From NCBI GenBank assembly GCA_020849625.1, contig JADLFV010000075.1:1-60194 (forward strand): DNA of 60,194 bases, read 5' to 3'. This DNA comes from Phycisphaeraceae bacterium. GTDB taxonomy: Bacteria; Planctomycetota; Phycisphaerae; Phycisphaerales; Phycisphaeraceae. Positions 8,614-17,095 of the stretch are shown piece by piece (position 1 is the stretch's first letter; the number at the start of each line of letters is the position of its first letter). The translations under genes were made by a program, and so were the position numbers. Below the pieces are notes generated by a model, which did not search any database, was not told the origin of the DNA, and saw nothing but the letters and a program-made list of their open reading frames with translations.

Positions 8614-10383
8614 ATGCAGATCAAACGCGGCATTCCAGTTTCACCCGGCGTGGCCATCCATCGTGTGGTGGTGCTGGATGCCGAGGACCAGCCCATTCCC
8701 CGTCGCGTGGTGCCGGCGGCCATGCTCGATCACGAGCTCAAAAGGCTCGATGACGCTCTGGCTGAATCGACTCGTGAAATCGAGCAGATGCGCGATCAGA
8801 CCGTCGCCAGCCTCGGCAAGCTGGCTGACATCTTCAGCGCTCACGTGGCTATGATCAACGACCCGACCGTGCTCAACCAGGCGCGGGAGATGATCCGCAA
8901 CGAGCACGTCACCGCTGAGTTCGCCATCTATCACACCTTCAACCGCCTGATCGGCCAGTTCCGCAGCCAGTCCATCAAGTCCATGCGCGACCGCGCCACC
9001 GACGTGCTGGACCTGCAACGCCGCATCCTCGGCCACCTGATCGGCCAGGCACGCGCGGACCTCTCGCACCTGACCCAGCCTTCGGTCATCGTCGCCCACG
9101 ACCTGACCCCGTCCCAGACCGCCAGCCTCGACAAGAGCAAAATCAAAGCCATCGCCACCGATGCCGGCGGCTCGACCAGTCACACCGCCATCCTCGCTCA
9201 CGCCCTGGGCATCCCGGCTGTGGTCGGCCTGGAAGACGTCACCGACCAACTCAACAGCGGCGTCACCGTCATCGTCGATGGCAACCGCGGCCTGCTGGTG
9301 ATCGATCCCGACGCTGAGATGCTCATGGAGTATCGGGCGGAGGAACGGCGGATGGCCGCCTTCGAGGACACCCTGATCGAGCTGAAGCAGCTTCCGGCCA
9401 GGACCCGCGACGGCCAGAACATCGAGCTGCTGGCCAACATCGAGTTCCCCGACGAGATCGCTGACGCCCTGGGCAAGGGAGCGGTGGGCATCGGCCTGTA
9501 TCGCACCGAGTTTCTCTACCTGGCGGCGGAGACCGAACCCACCGAGCAGCAGCAGTATGAGGCTTACTGCCAGGCCATCACCAGTCTCAAGGGCCGGCCG
9601 CTGACCATTCGCACCCTCGATCTGGGTGCTGACAAGCTGGCCCCGGTCAGTCCCGCCCTGATTTACAGCGCCTCGGAGCGCAATCCTTTCCTGGGCTGCC
9701 GCTCCATCCGCCTGTGTCTTCAGAACCTGCCCCTGTTCAAGACGCAGTTGCGGGCCATCCTGCGGGCCAGCACCGAGGGCCCGGTCAAGATTATGTTCCC
9801 CCTGATCAGCAACATCATGGAGCTGCGTCAGGCCAAGATGATCCTCTCGGACGTGATGGAGGATCTCGACGAGCAGGAGATCAAATTCGACCGCGACATC
9901 CCGGTGGGCATCATGATCGAGGTGCCCTCGGTGGCCTTGCAGGCCAAGGTTTTCGTGAGCGAAGCGGCCTTCTTCTCCATCGGGACCAACGACCTGATCC
10001 AGTACACGGTGGCGGTCGATCGCGGCAACGAGCGCATCGCCAGTCTCTACTCCGGGGCGCATCCGGCTGTCATCCAGTTGATCAAGGAAGTGGTGCGGGC
10101 CGCCAACAAGGCCCACCTGCCGGTCAGCCTGTGCGGTGAAATGGCCGGCAGCCCCGAGTTCACCATGCTGCTGCTGGGGCTGGGACTGCGCAGCCTGTCC
10201 ATCACGCCCCCGGCCATTCCGGAAGTCAAAAAGATCATCCGATCGGTCTCCATCGAACAGTGCCAGCGCCTGGCGCGCAAGGTGGCCGGGTTCGATTCCG
10301 ATCGGGAAGTGCTCAGCTATCTGCGAGGAGAAGTGCGAAAAGTCATCCCCGAGGCATTCGACGGACGTTCCCTCGAATTGTAA
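8614..10383 (+). CDS. ptsI: phosphoenolpyruvate-protein phosphotransferase (enzyme I)
   Basis: Enzyme I takes phosphate from PEP onto a histidine and passes it to HPr. The protein starts with RGIPVSPGVAI, carries the phospho-histidine His190 in GGSTSHTAILAHA, the LYRTEFLYL motif of the PEP-binding barrel, and near its end SLCGEMAGSPEF. Length (589 residues) is that of full-length EI. No HPr, HPr kinase or EII gene is in the window, so the partner must be elsewhere. The start ATG abuts a word repeat and lacks an obvious ribosome binding site. Confidence 0.93.
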   Translation: MQIKRGIPVSPGVAIHRVVVLDAEDQPIPRRVVPAAMLDHELKRLDDALAESTREIEQMRDQTVASLGKLADIFSAHVAMINDPTVLNQAREMIRNEHVTAEFAIYHTFNRLIGQFRSQSIKSMRDRATDVLDLQRRILGHLIGQARADLSHLTQPSVIVAHDLTPSQTASLDKSKIKAIATDAGGSTSHTAILAHALGIPAVVGLEDVTDQLNSGVTVIVDGNRGLLVIDPDAEMLMEYRAEERRMAAFEDTLIELKQLPARTRDGQNIELLANIEFPDEIADALGKGAVGIGLYRTEFLYLAAETEPTEQQQYEAYCQAITSLKGRPLTIRTLDLGADKLAPVSPALIYSASERNPFLGCRSIRLCLQNLPLFKTQLRAILRASTEGPVKIMFPLISNIMELRQAKMILSDVMEDLDEQEIKFDRDIPVGIMIEVPSVALQAKVFVSEAAFFSIGTNDLIQYTVAVDRGNERIASLYSGAHPAVIQLIKEVVRAANKAHLPVSLCGEMAGSPEFTMLLLGLGLRSLSITPPAIPEVKKIIRSVSIEQCQRLARKVAGFDSDREVLSYLRGEVRKVIPEAFDGRSLEL

Positions 10384-10460
10384 CCTCCGGGCTACGAACA
10401 CCCGCTGCGATCGCCGCCCTTGAAACCGGCCGGCTTGAACGCAGTGAAACACGAAAGGAG

Positions 10461-10543
10461 TGTCGGGTATCGGGTTTCGGGTATCGGGTATCGGGTTGAA
10501 TGCATCAACACCCGAGACCCGATACCCGATACCCGAAACCCGG
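10461..10543. repeat. TCGGGTA word palindrome
   Basis: The left arm (10461-10496) repeats TCGGGTATCGGGTTTCGGG words; the right arm (10507-10543) repeats the complement, CCCGATACCCGA. The loop is about 10 bases, giving a compact strong hairpin between ptsI and the ribonuclease gene. It could terminate ptsI transcription, though no U tract follows. Confidence 0.85.
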
Positions 10544-10555
10544 CGCTAGCAACCA

Positions 10556-12595
10556 TTGTCCAAATCCGAAATGCTCATCAACTACATTCCCGGCGAGGAA
10601 TGCCGCATCGCCGTCACCACCGACGGCAAGCTCGAAGAACTCTACCAGGAACGCGAATCCGCTCAGTCGCACGTCGGCAACATCTACAAAGGCCGCGTGA
10701 TCAACGTCGAGCCTTCCATCCAGGCGGCGTTCATCGACTTCGGCCTGGAACGCAACGGGTTCCTGCACATCACCGACGTGCACCCGATGTATTTTCCCGG
10801 CCAGGACCGCGAGGAATTTGAAAGGGTCGGCTCCAAAACGCCCCACCGCGATCGCCCGCCCATCCAGCGCTGCTTCAAACGCGGCCAGGAAGTGCTCGTG
10901 CAGGTGCTCAAGGAAGGACTGGGCACCAAAGGCCCCACCGTCACCAGCTATCTGTCCATCCCCGGCCGCTTCCTGGTGATGATGCCCCATATGCAACGCC
11001 ACGGCGTCTCGCGCAAGGTCGAAGACGATGACACCCGCCGCGAAATGCGGGCCATCCTGGCGGACCTCAATCCCCCGGCCGACTTCGGCTTCATCATCCG
11101 CACCGCCGGCCTGGGCCAGACCAAGAGCGAACTGAAGCGCGACCTGGCTTACCTGCAGCGACTGTGGAAGAACATCGAACGCCACCGCTCGCGCTGCGGG
11201 CCGGTCGGCGAGCTTTACATCGAGAGCGACCTGGTCATCCGCACCATCCGCGACATCTACACGCCCAACATCGAGCGCATCGTCGCTGACCATCCCGACG
11301 TGGCCCGCCGCGTGTACGATTTCCTGTCCATCGCCAGTCCCCGCTCGCGCAGCCGCGTGATCTTCTACGACGGCAAGCTGCCGCTGTTCCACCGCTTCAA
11401 CGTCGAGACCCAGATCGAGGGCATCTACGATCGCGCGGTGCCGCTGCCCTCGGGCGGTTCGCTGGTCATCGATCAGACCGAGGCCCTGGTGGCCATCGAC
11501 GTCAACAGCGGGCGCAGCCGCGACGCCCGTGACGCGGAGACCAACGCCTTCAAGACCAACTGCGAAGCGGTGGACGAAATCTGCCGCCAGTTGCGCCTGC
11601 GCGACCTGGGCGGCGTGGTGGTCAACGATCTGATCGACATGAACAACGCCTCCAACCGCCGCAAGATCGAGCAGCGCATGCGCGACAACCTCAAGCGCGA
11701 TCGCGCCCGCACGCGCACCGCCTCCATCTCGCCCTTCGGCGTGCTGGAAATGACCCGCCAGCGCATGCGGCCCAGCCTGCGCAGCGCCCTGACCACCCCC
11801 TGCACCGCTTGCGGCGGCACCGGCAACGTCAAGAGCAGCGAGTCGGTCGTCCTCGACGTCATGCGCCGCCTGGCCCGGGCCATGGATCACGACGCGGTGG
11901 TGCGACTGGAGCTGGTCATCAGTCCCGACGTGGCCTTCCACCTGCTCAACCGCAAGCGCGGGCAACTGGTCGATCTGGAGCAGCGTTTCGGCAAGCAGGT
12001 CACCGTGCGCGTGGGCGGGGCCCGCGTCGATCACGTGGAAATCCTGGCCTTCGATCAGCGCAACGCCGCGGTCAACATCGACGCCGCCGGCGACTCCGCC
12101 CGCCACGGCACCGATGGCCCGCAGTTTGTCGAAGTCTCCCGCCAGCCGCTGGAAGGCGAATCGCCCCAGCTTTCCGACGACGGCGAGATGGATCAGGATG
12201 ACATCGACGATCAGGCGGAAGACGAGGATACCGCCGAGCCGCAGACCCTGGCCGCCGATCCGGGCGCCGATGGGCCAACTTCCGGCAAGAAGCGTCGCCG
12301 CCGCAAGCGTCGCCGCAGGAAGAAATCCGCCGAGGCCGGCTCCGAAAACACGCAGGTGAGCCCGGCCGCGCCCGAACCGGCCGAACCTGCCGCTGCGCCG
12401 CCACCGTCAACTGAAGCATCGAGCGCGTCCGATGCTGCCGCACCCGACTCAGGCGCGCCCAGGAAAAAACGCCGCCGCCGCGGTGGCCGTCGCCACAAGA
12501 AGAAGAATCCCGCCGTCCAGGCCCAGTCGAACAATCAGCCGGCCGCCTCCAGCGGTTACAGCAACGCGGTGATGCAACCCCCGGCTGCGATGTGA
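10556..12595 (+). CDS. rng: Rne/Rng family ribonuclease
   Basis: A single-strand endoribonuclease of the RNase E/G family, acting in rRNA processing and mRNA decay. An S1-like N-terminal part (HVGNIYKGRVINVEPSIQAA, then GLERNGFLHI) is followed by the RNase H-like catalytic part with AIDVNSGR and NDLIDM, and the zinc-link CTACGGTGN. After about residue 530 comes a long acidic, then alanine/proline-rich tail with two blocks of consecutive Arg/Lys (for example KKRRRRKRRRRKK), likely an RNA- or partner-binding tail. TTG at 10556 and ATG at 10571 are both possible starts; the TTG gives MSKSEMLINY, which I favour. Confidence 0.9.
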   Translation: MSKSEMLINYIPGEECRIAVTTDGKLEELYQERESAQSHVGNIYKGRVINVEPSIQAAFIDFGLERNGFLHITDVHPMYFPGQDREEFERVGSKTPHRDRPPIQRCFKRGQEVLVQVLKEGLGTKGPTVTSYLSIPGRFLVMMPHMQRHGVSRKVEDDDTRREMRAILADLNPPADFGFIIRTAGLGQTKSELKRDLAYLQRLWKNIERHRSRCGPVGELYIESDLVIRTIRDIYTPNIERIVADHPDVARRVYDFLSIASPRSRSRVIFYDGKLPLFHRFNVETQIEGIYDRAVPLPSGGSLVIDQTEALVAIDVNSGRSRDARDAETNAFKTNCEAVDEICRQLRLRDLGGVVVNDLIDMNNASNRRKIEQRMRDNLKRDRARTRTASISPFGVLEMTRQRMRPSLRSALTTPCTACGGTGNVKSSESVVLDVMRRLARAMDHDAVVRLELVISPDVAFHLLNRKRGQLVDLEQRFGKQVTVRVGGARVDHVEILAFDQRNAAVNIDAAGDSARHGTDGPQFVEVSRQPLEGESPQLSDDGEMDQDDIDDQAEDEDTAEPQTLAADPGADGPTSGKKRRRRKRRRRKKSAEAGSENTQVSPAAPEPAEPAAAPPPSTEASSASDAAAPDSGAPRKKRRRRGGRRHKKKNPAVQAQSNNQPAASSGYSNAVMQPPAAM

Positions 12596-12612
12596 CACGG
12601 CCCCCACGGGGC

Positions 12613-12737
12613 AAATTCGAATGACGAAATTCGAATGACGAAACAATGACGAATGCTCGAATGTCCAAATGCCTGACCCTCGTCATTCGTCATTTGAACA
12701 TTGTTTCGTCAGTCGAATTTCGTCATTCGAATTTCCC
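12613..12737. repeat. ATTCGAATGACGAA word palindrome between convergent genes
   Basis: The left arm repeats ATTCGAATGACGAA and CAATGACGAATG; the right arm is the complement, with CGTCATTCG words. It fills the gap between the convergent ribonuclease and protease genes and overlaps the last codons of the protease. As a symmetric hairpin it could end transcripts from both sides. Confidence 0.85.
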
Positions 12738-14063
12738 GGCTCGTAACACCAGCCTCGCCCGGCCGAGTTGCTGATCGCGGATGACGTACAGGTCCGCCTG
12801 CTCGCCGCCTCTCACTTGGCTCAACAGGGCGGCCAGGTCCTCCAGCGAGTTGATGCGATAGCGGCCGAGCTGCACCAGCACGTCGCCCTGGCGCAGGCCC
12901 GCCTGCGCGGCGGGTCCGCTGGCCTCGATCGATTCGATCAGCAAGCCTGTGGCAGTGCCCAGCTTCAGGCCGGCCCGGTCGGCAGCAGTGATGGGGCGCG
13001 GGGTCAGGCCCAGGATGGACTGGGCCAGGCGCTGGGCGTCGCTGATCTTCGGGGCGCGGGCCATCAATTGCACGGGTTGACCCTGGCCGTCGGATAGCTC
13101 GATGCGGTCACCGGGCTTGACCGCCAGCAGGGCCACGGTGGCCTCGACGATGTCGCGCACCGGCCGGCCGTTGATGGCGGTCAGCGGCGCGGGCCTGGCG
13201 ATCTTGTCATCGAGCCAGAACAGTTGCGTCTCGATGCGGGCCGGCGGCGAGATGGTGCGCTGCTCGTAGAGTTCGCCGCCCAGTTCGACGCGGCTGACAG
13301 CCAGGGGGCTGAGCAGTTGCGGCAGAAGCTGGCGCAGGTTGTTGACGGGGATGGCGAACCCGATGCTCTGGGCGTCGCCGCGGATGGCGGTGTTGATGCC
13401 GATGACCTGGCCGTAGGCGTTGAGCAGTGGTCCGCCGGAGTTGCCGGGATTGATGGGGGCGTCGGTCTGGATGAGTCCTTCCAGCGAACGTTGCGAATCG
13501 ACCTGCAACGGTCGGCCGGTGGCGCTGATGATGCCGGCACTGATGGAGTGGTGATAGCCCAGCGGGTTGCCGATGGCGATGACCGGTTCGCCCTGCATCA
13601 GGTCGGAGGAATCACCCAGCGTCACCGCCTGGAGCAATTCATCATCCGGGGGATCGATCTTGAGCACGGCCAGGTCGTGCTCCAGATCGCAGGCCAGCAC
13701 TCGGGCATCAAGCGTGCGATCGTCGGCGAGGTTGACCTGCACCTGGTCGGCATCCTGCACGACGTGGGCGTTGGTGACCACGTACCCGGCCGGATGAATG
13801 ATGAAGCCGGAGCCCAGCGAGCGGCGCTGCACGTCGCGCTCCAGCGAGCGGCCGAAGAACTGGCGAAAGAACGGATCATCGCCCCACGGCCCGAAGCGCT
13901 GGCGGATGGTCGTCGTGGTGTTGACGTTGACCACGGCCTGGCGGCAGGCTTCGACCACGTCCACCACTGCGGTCCGCCGCAGGTTGCCGCCTTCCTGGGA
14001 AACCCACGGCGTAACGCCGTGGGCTTCGCCGACGATCAATGTCAACACGATCAGGATTCGCAT
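12723..14063 (-). CDS. htrA: HtrA/DegP-type trypsin-like serine protease with PDZ domain
   Basis: A periplasmic protein quality-control protease. A short hydrophobic signal-like N-terminus is followed by the chymotrypsin fold with His100 in TNAHVV, Asp130 in EHDLAVLK and Ser209 in INPGNSGGPL. A C-terminal PDZ-like domain (about residues 345-435) carries GLKLGTATGLLIESI and GLRQGDVLVQLG. Between them an extra segment (about residues 240-330) resembles a degenerate first PDZ domain. Length is 446 residues. It is the only minus-strand gene in the first 32 kb. Confidence 0.9.
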   Translation of the reverse strand: MRILIVLTLIVGEAHGVTPWVSQEGGNLRRTAVVDVVEACRQAVVNVNTTTTIRQRFGPWGDDPFFRQFFGRSLERDVQRRSLGSGFIIHPAGYVVTNAHVVQDADQVQVNLADDRTLDARVLACDLEHDLAVLKIDPPDDELLQAVTLGDSSDLMQGEPVIAIGNPLGYHHSISAGIISATGRPLQVDSQRSLEGLIQTDAPINPGNSGGPLLNAYGQVIGINTAIRGDAQSIGFAIPVNNLRQLLPQLLSPLAVSRVELGGELYEQRTISPPARIETQLFWLDDKIARPAPLTAINGRPVRDIVEATVALLAVKPGDRIELSDGQGQPVQLMARAPKISDAQRLAQSILGLTPRPITAADRAGLKLGTATGLLIESIEASGPAAQAGLRQGDVLVQLGRYRINSLEDLAALLSQVRGGEQADLYVIRDQQLGRARLVLRAGKFE

Positions 14064-14361
14064 CCGGGCATGATACGGCCTTCCGGCGTGCCTGGTTCGC
14101 GCCCTGGTTTGCGGTTAGGGCGGCGTGCGGGAGGGCGAAAACCCCCTTGTTTTCGGCTGCAAAAGCACTGGACGGACGCCCCCCGCACCTGATATGCTAA
14201 TTGCCCGTATCGTCCGCAGTCAGGGTCCATGTCGGACCGGGTGGGCGATCAGACATCGTGCGGAGCGGCGTGCTCCGCAAAAGCTCACGTGACGCGACGC
14301 AGCCCTTCTACGAAGCCCGCTCCGCCCGCATCACTGGTTCCCCCCTTTTTTGGAGCTTCGT

Positions 14362-14691
14362 ATGAAGATCTATGTCGGCAACATGTCCTTCAATACCACC
14401 GAGGCCAGCCTTGAAGGGCTGTTCACCAACTACGGCGCGGTGGCTGAGGTTTCCTTGGTGACCGATCGCGACACCGGTCGGCCGCGTGGATTCGCTTTCG
14501 TGACCATGCCCAGCGACGAAGAAGCCAAGGCTGCCATCGAAGCCCTCAATGGCCAGCAGTTCGAAGGTCGCACCCTCACCGTCAACGAAGCTCGTCCCCG
14601 CGAGAACCGTGGCGGCGGCGGCGGCGGCGGTCGCGGCGGATTCCGCGGCGGCAATCGTGGCGGCGGCGGCGGCGGCGGCAACCGCTGGTAA
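14362..14691 (+). CDS. glycine-rich RNA-binding protein (single RRM)
   Basis: A 109-residue protein with one RNA recognition motif: RNP2 is KIYVGNMSF at the N-terminus and RNP1 is [10 protein letters not shown] near residue 47. A tail of Gly runs with interspersed Arg, [11 protein letters not shown], resembles RGG boxes. Such proteins occur in cyanobacteria and planctomycetes and are thought to act as RNA chaperones, sometimes cold-induced. I choose ATG 14362 over an upstream TTG because the RRM begins there. It has its own intergenic space on both sides and a clear terminator, so it is probably monocistronic. Confidence 0.9.
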   Translation: MKIYVGNMSFNTTEASLEGLFTNYGAVAEVSLVTDRDTGRPRGFAFVTMPSDEEAKAAIEALNGQQFEGRTLTVNEARPRENRGGGGGGGRGGFRGGNRGGGGGGGNRW

Positions 14692-14717
14692 GCTCACACA
14701 GCAAACGTAATTTCAGC

Positions 14718-14750
14718 AAGACCCCGTCGGCAGCGGCGGGGTCTTTCATT
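14718..14750 (+). terminator. intrinsic terminator of the RRM gene
   Basis: AAGACCCCG (14718-14726) pairs perfectly with CGGGGTCTT (14737-14745) around a 10-base loop, followed by TTCATT. It lies 27 bases after the stop codon of the RRM gene, on the expected strand. Confidence 0.85.
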
Positions 14751-14855
14751 GGGTTCGTGAATGCCGCCGGCCGTCCGTTTGACTCGCCCCTGCCGCGGAT
14801 CAGCTATATTGCAATAGATTGGCGGCTCAACACGCCCATCTCGGGAGTGATGTCG

Positions 14856-16184
14856 ATGAACGAAACGTCCGATCCGCTGCAAGCCAACGCCACCGCTTCA
14901 CCTCACCGTTCAGCCGGTTTACGACTCAGCATCATGATGTTCCTCCAGTACGCAGTTTGGGGCGTCTGGTTGCCGTTCATGGCCAACTATCTCCAGGCGC
15001 CGCCGCAGCAGGGCGGACTCGGTTTCAGCGGCGGGCAGATCGGATGGATTCTCGGCCTGGCGGGTTCCATCGGCGCCATCGCCGCCCCGTTTATCGCCGG
15101 GCAGATTGCCGATCGTTACATGAACGCTGAACGAGCGCTTGCTTTGCTGCTGCTGTTGGGCGGCATCGTCAAGATCGTTCTGGCTGAGCAGACCAGTTAC
15201 GCAGCGTGGCTGTGGCTGTCGGTGATTTACTCGGTGCTGTACATGCCGACGCTGGCGCTGACCAACAGCATCGCGTTCGCCAACCTCGATGATCCGGAGC
15301 GCAAGTTTCCGCCGGTGCGTGCGCTGGGCACCATCGGCTGGATCGTGGCGTCGGTGGCGTTTCCGCTGATCTGGATGAAGACGGACGTCCACCTGGTCGG
15401 ATACTGGCCGTTCCTCGACGGCACCGCTCTGGCCGACGGCATACCGCGCATCGCCGACGCGGTCACCGTGGCCGGCGTGCTTTCAATCATCTATGCCTTG
15501 TACAGCCTGATGCTGCCCAAGACCCCGCCCAGCAAGGACGTCAAGAATCCGCTGGCGTTCGCTGAGGCCTTCGGCATGTTCCTGCGGCTGGACCTGCTGC
15601 TGCTGACGGTCATCGCCCTGCTGATCTCCATGATCCACCAGTGCTACTTTTTCCGCACCGGGCCTTACCTGGAAAACGCCATCGGCTTCAACGTCTCGGA
15701 CGTGCCGTCGGTCATGGCCATCGGCCAGATCAGCGAGATCGTGGTGCTGGCGGTGCTGGGCCTGTTCCTGAAAAAGCTTGGCTACAAGTGGGTGCTGGTT
15801 CTGGGTGCTTTGTCCTACGCCCTGCGCTACGGCATCTTCGCCCAGGTGCTCGCTTCGGCCCAGCCCAGCCAGGCAGTCGTGCAAGCGGCCATGGCGCTGC
15901 ACGGGCTCAACTACGGATTCTTCTTTGCCGGGTCGTTCCTGTACGTCGAGAAAGTTTCGCCGGAGAACATCCGCCACTCGGCCCAGACCGTCTTCGGCAT
16001 CATCATCCTCGGCCTGGGCCCGGTCGTGGCGGGGTTCTACAACCAGTTCTTCGATCGCTACACCGATGCGGCCGGCCACCAGCAATATCAGCAGTTCTGG
16101 TTCACCCAGGCCGGCATCGCGCTGGTTTCCATGATCATCCTGCTGCTGCTGTTCTATCCGAAGAAGGAAAAGTCTGATGTGTAA
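14856..16184 (+). CDS. MFS permease of the nucleoside:H+ symporter type
   Basis: About 442 residues with 12 predicted membrane helices. The opening LRLSIMMFLQYAVWGVWLPF and GFSGGQIGWILG resemble the NupG/nucleoside symporter branch of the major facilitator superfamily, a group in planctomycetes and Bacteroidetes often placed beside sugar-metabolism genes. GGGAG (14843-14847) fits the ATG at 14856 best; upstream in-frame starts have no site. The gene overlaps the next one by 8 bases, so they are translationally coupled and the substrate is probably a sugar or glycoside derivative rather than a nucleoside. That last point is inference. Confidence 0.8.
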   Translation: MNETSDPLQANATASPHRSAGLRLSIMMFLQYAVWGVWLPFMANYLQAPPQQGGLGFSGGQIGWILGLAGSIGAIAAPFIAGQIADRYMNAERALALLLLLGGIVKIVLAEQTSYAAWLWLSVIYSVLYMPTLALTNSIAFANLDDPERKFPPVRALGTIGWIVASVAFPLIWMKTDVHLVGYWPFLDGTALADGIPRIADAVTVAGVLSIIYALYSLMLPKTPPSKDVKNPLAFAEAFGMFLRLDLLLLTVIALLISMIHQCYFFRTGPYLENAIGFNVSDVPSVMAIGQISEIVVLAVLGLFLKKLGYKWVLVLGALSYALRYGIFAQVLASAQPSQAVVQAAMALHGLNYGFFFAGSFLYVEKVSPENIRHSAQTVFGIIILGLGPVVAGFYNQFFDRYTDAAGHQQYQQFWFTQAGIALVSMIILLLLFYPKKEKSDV

Positions 16185-16956
16185 GCTCATTCAAGGGTGG
16201 TTGGTTGTGATCGCCGCGTCACTGCTGCCGGCCGGCTGCGCGTCCAAGTGCAGCAGTTGCGACGTGGAAAAAACCGACGCCGCCATGTGCGTCAAGTGCG
16301 CCGAGAACAACACCTGTGTCGCCGCGCCCAACACGCTCTGCGACGGCGAAAAGGAAGCCGGCTGGCAACTGCTGTTCGACGGCCGGACGCTTGACGGCTG
16401 GCACAACTTCAAAAAGCCCGGCGAGCCGGTGGCCGGCTGGGAAGTGCAGGACGGCTGCATCGTCCGCACCGCCAAGAGCGGAGACCTGGTCACCGATCAG
16501 GTGTTCGGCGACTTCGAGCTGCAGATCGACTGGAAGATCCCCGAGGGCGGCAACTCCGGCATCTTCTACCGCTTCGATGAAAAGCACGACCGCGTTTACG
16601 ACACCGGCCCCGAATACCAGGTGCTGGACAACACCAAACACAACGACGGCAAGAGCACCTCGACCTCCGCCGGGTCCAACTACGCCCTGGTCGCGCCCGT
16701 GCGCGACGTGACCAACCCGGTGGGCGAGTTCAATCACGCCCGCATCATCGTCCGCGGCGACCACGTCGAGCACTACATGAACAGCGTCAAGCTGCTGGAG
16801 TACGAAATGGGCAGCGATGAATGGAAGCAGCTTGTGGCTGCGTCCAAGTTCGCCGAGATGCCCGACTACGGCTCGCTCAGCGAAGGGCACATCGGCCTGC
16901 AGGATCACGGCGGCCCGGTGTGGTATCGCAACATCAAGATTCGCAAACTGGATTAA
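16177..16956 (+). CDS. DUF1080 (3-keto-disaccharide hydrolase type) lipoprotein
   Basis: 259 residues. A lipoprotein signal ends in LLPAGC with Cys21. It is followed by an unusual Cys-rich linker (Cys25-x2-Cys28, Cys38-x2-Cys41, Cys47, Cys55). The DUF1080 beta-sandwich begins with WQLLFDGRTLDGWHNF near residue 63 and contains GNSGIFYR, the GPEYQVLDN block and the terminal VWYRNIKIRKL. Some members of this family hydrolyse 3-keto-glycosides made by Gfo/Idh/MocA oxidoreductases, which fits the two oxidoreductase genes just downstream. It begins inside the end of the permease gene. The Cys-rich linker is odd for the family. Confidence 0.88.
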   Translation: MCKLIQGWLVVIAASLLPAGCASKCSSCDVEKTDAAMCVKCAENNTCVAAPNTLCDGEKEAGWQLLFDGRTLDGWHNFKKPGEPVAGWEVQDGCIVRTAKSGDLVTDQVFGDFELQIDWKIPEGGNSGIFYRFDEKHDRVYDTGPEYQVLDNTKHNDGKSTSTSAGSNYALVAPVRDVTNPVGEFNHARIIVRGDHVEHYMNSVKLLEYEMGSDEWKQLVAASKFAEMPDYGSLSEGHIGLQDHGGPVWYRNIKIRKLD

Positions 16957-16970
16957 AAGCAGAAAAACGA

Positions 16971-17066
16971 ACTCACCGCAGAGGACGCAGAGATCGCAGA
17001 GAACAATCAAAATGAGCTGGATTTCAAATGTTTCGACTCAGCGTCCTCGGCGTGCTCCGCGGTGAA
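16971..17066. repeat. CGCAGAG-word palindrome, copy 2
   Basis: CTCACCGCAGAGGACGCAG on the left pairs with CGTCCTCGGCGTGCTCCGCG on the right, with a loop of about 50 bases. It lies between the DUF1080 gene and the first Gfo/Idh/MocA gene, whose GAAGGAG ribosome binding site follows. Confidence 0.8.
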
Positions 17067-17095
17067 TTCTGGTTCTTTTAGAAGGAGACTCATCC

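Noticed and set aside
1252..12106. Very long open frames on the minus strand opposite plsX, metK, ptsI and the ribonuclease gene
   Set aside because: They are antisense shadows produced by GC-rich third positions; the encoded sequences are rich in His, Gly, Arg and Val with no domains, while the plus-strand genes carry complete family motifs.
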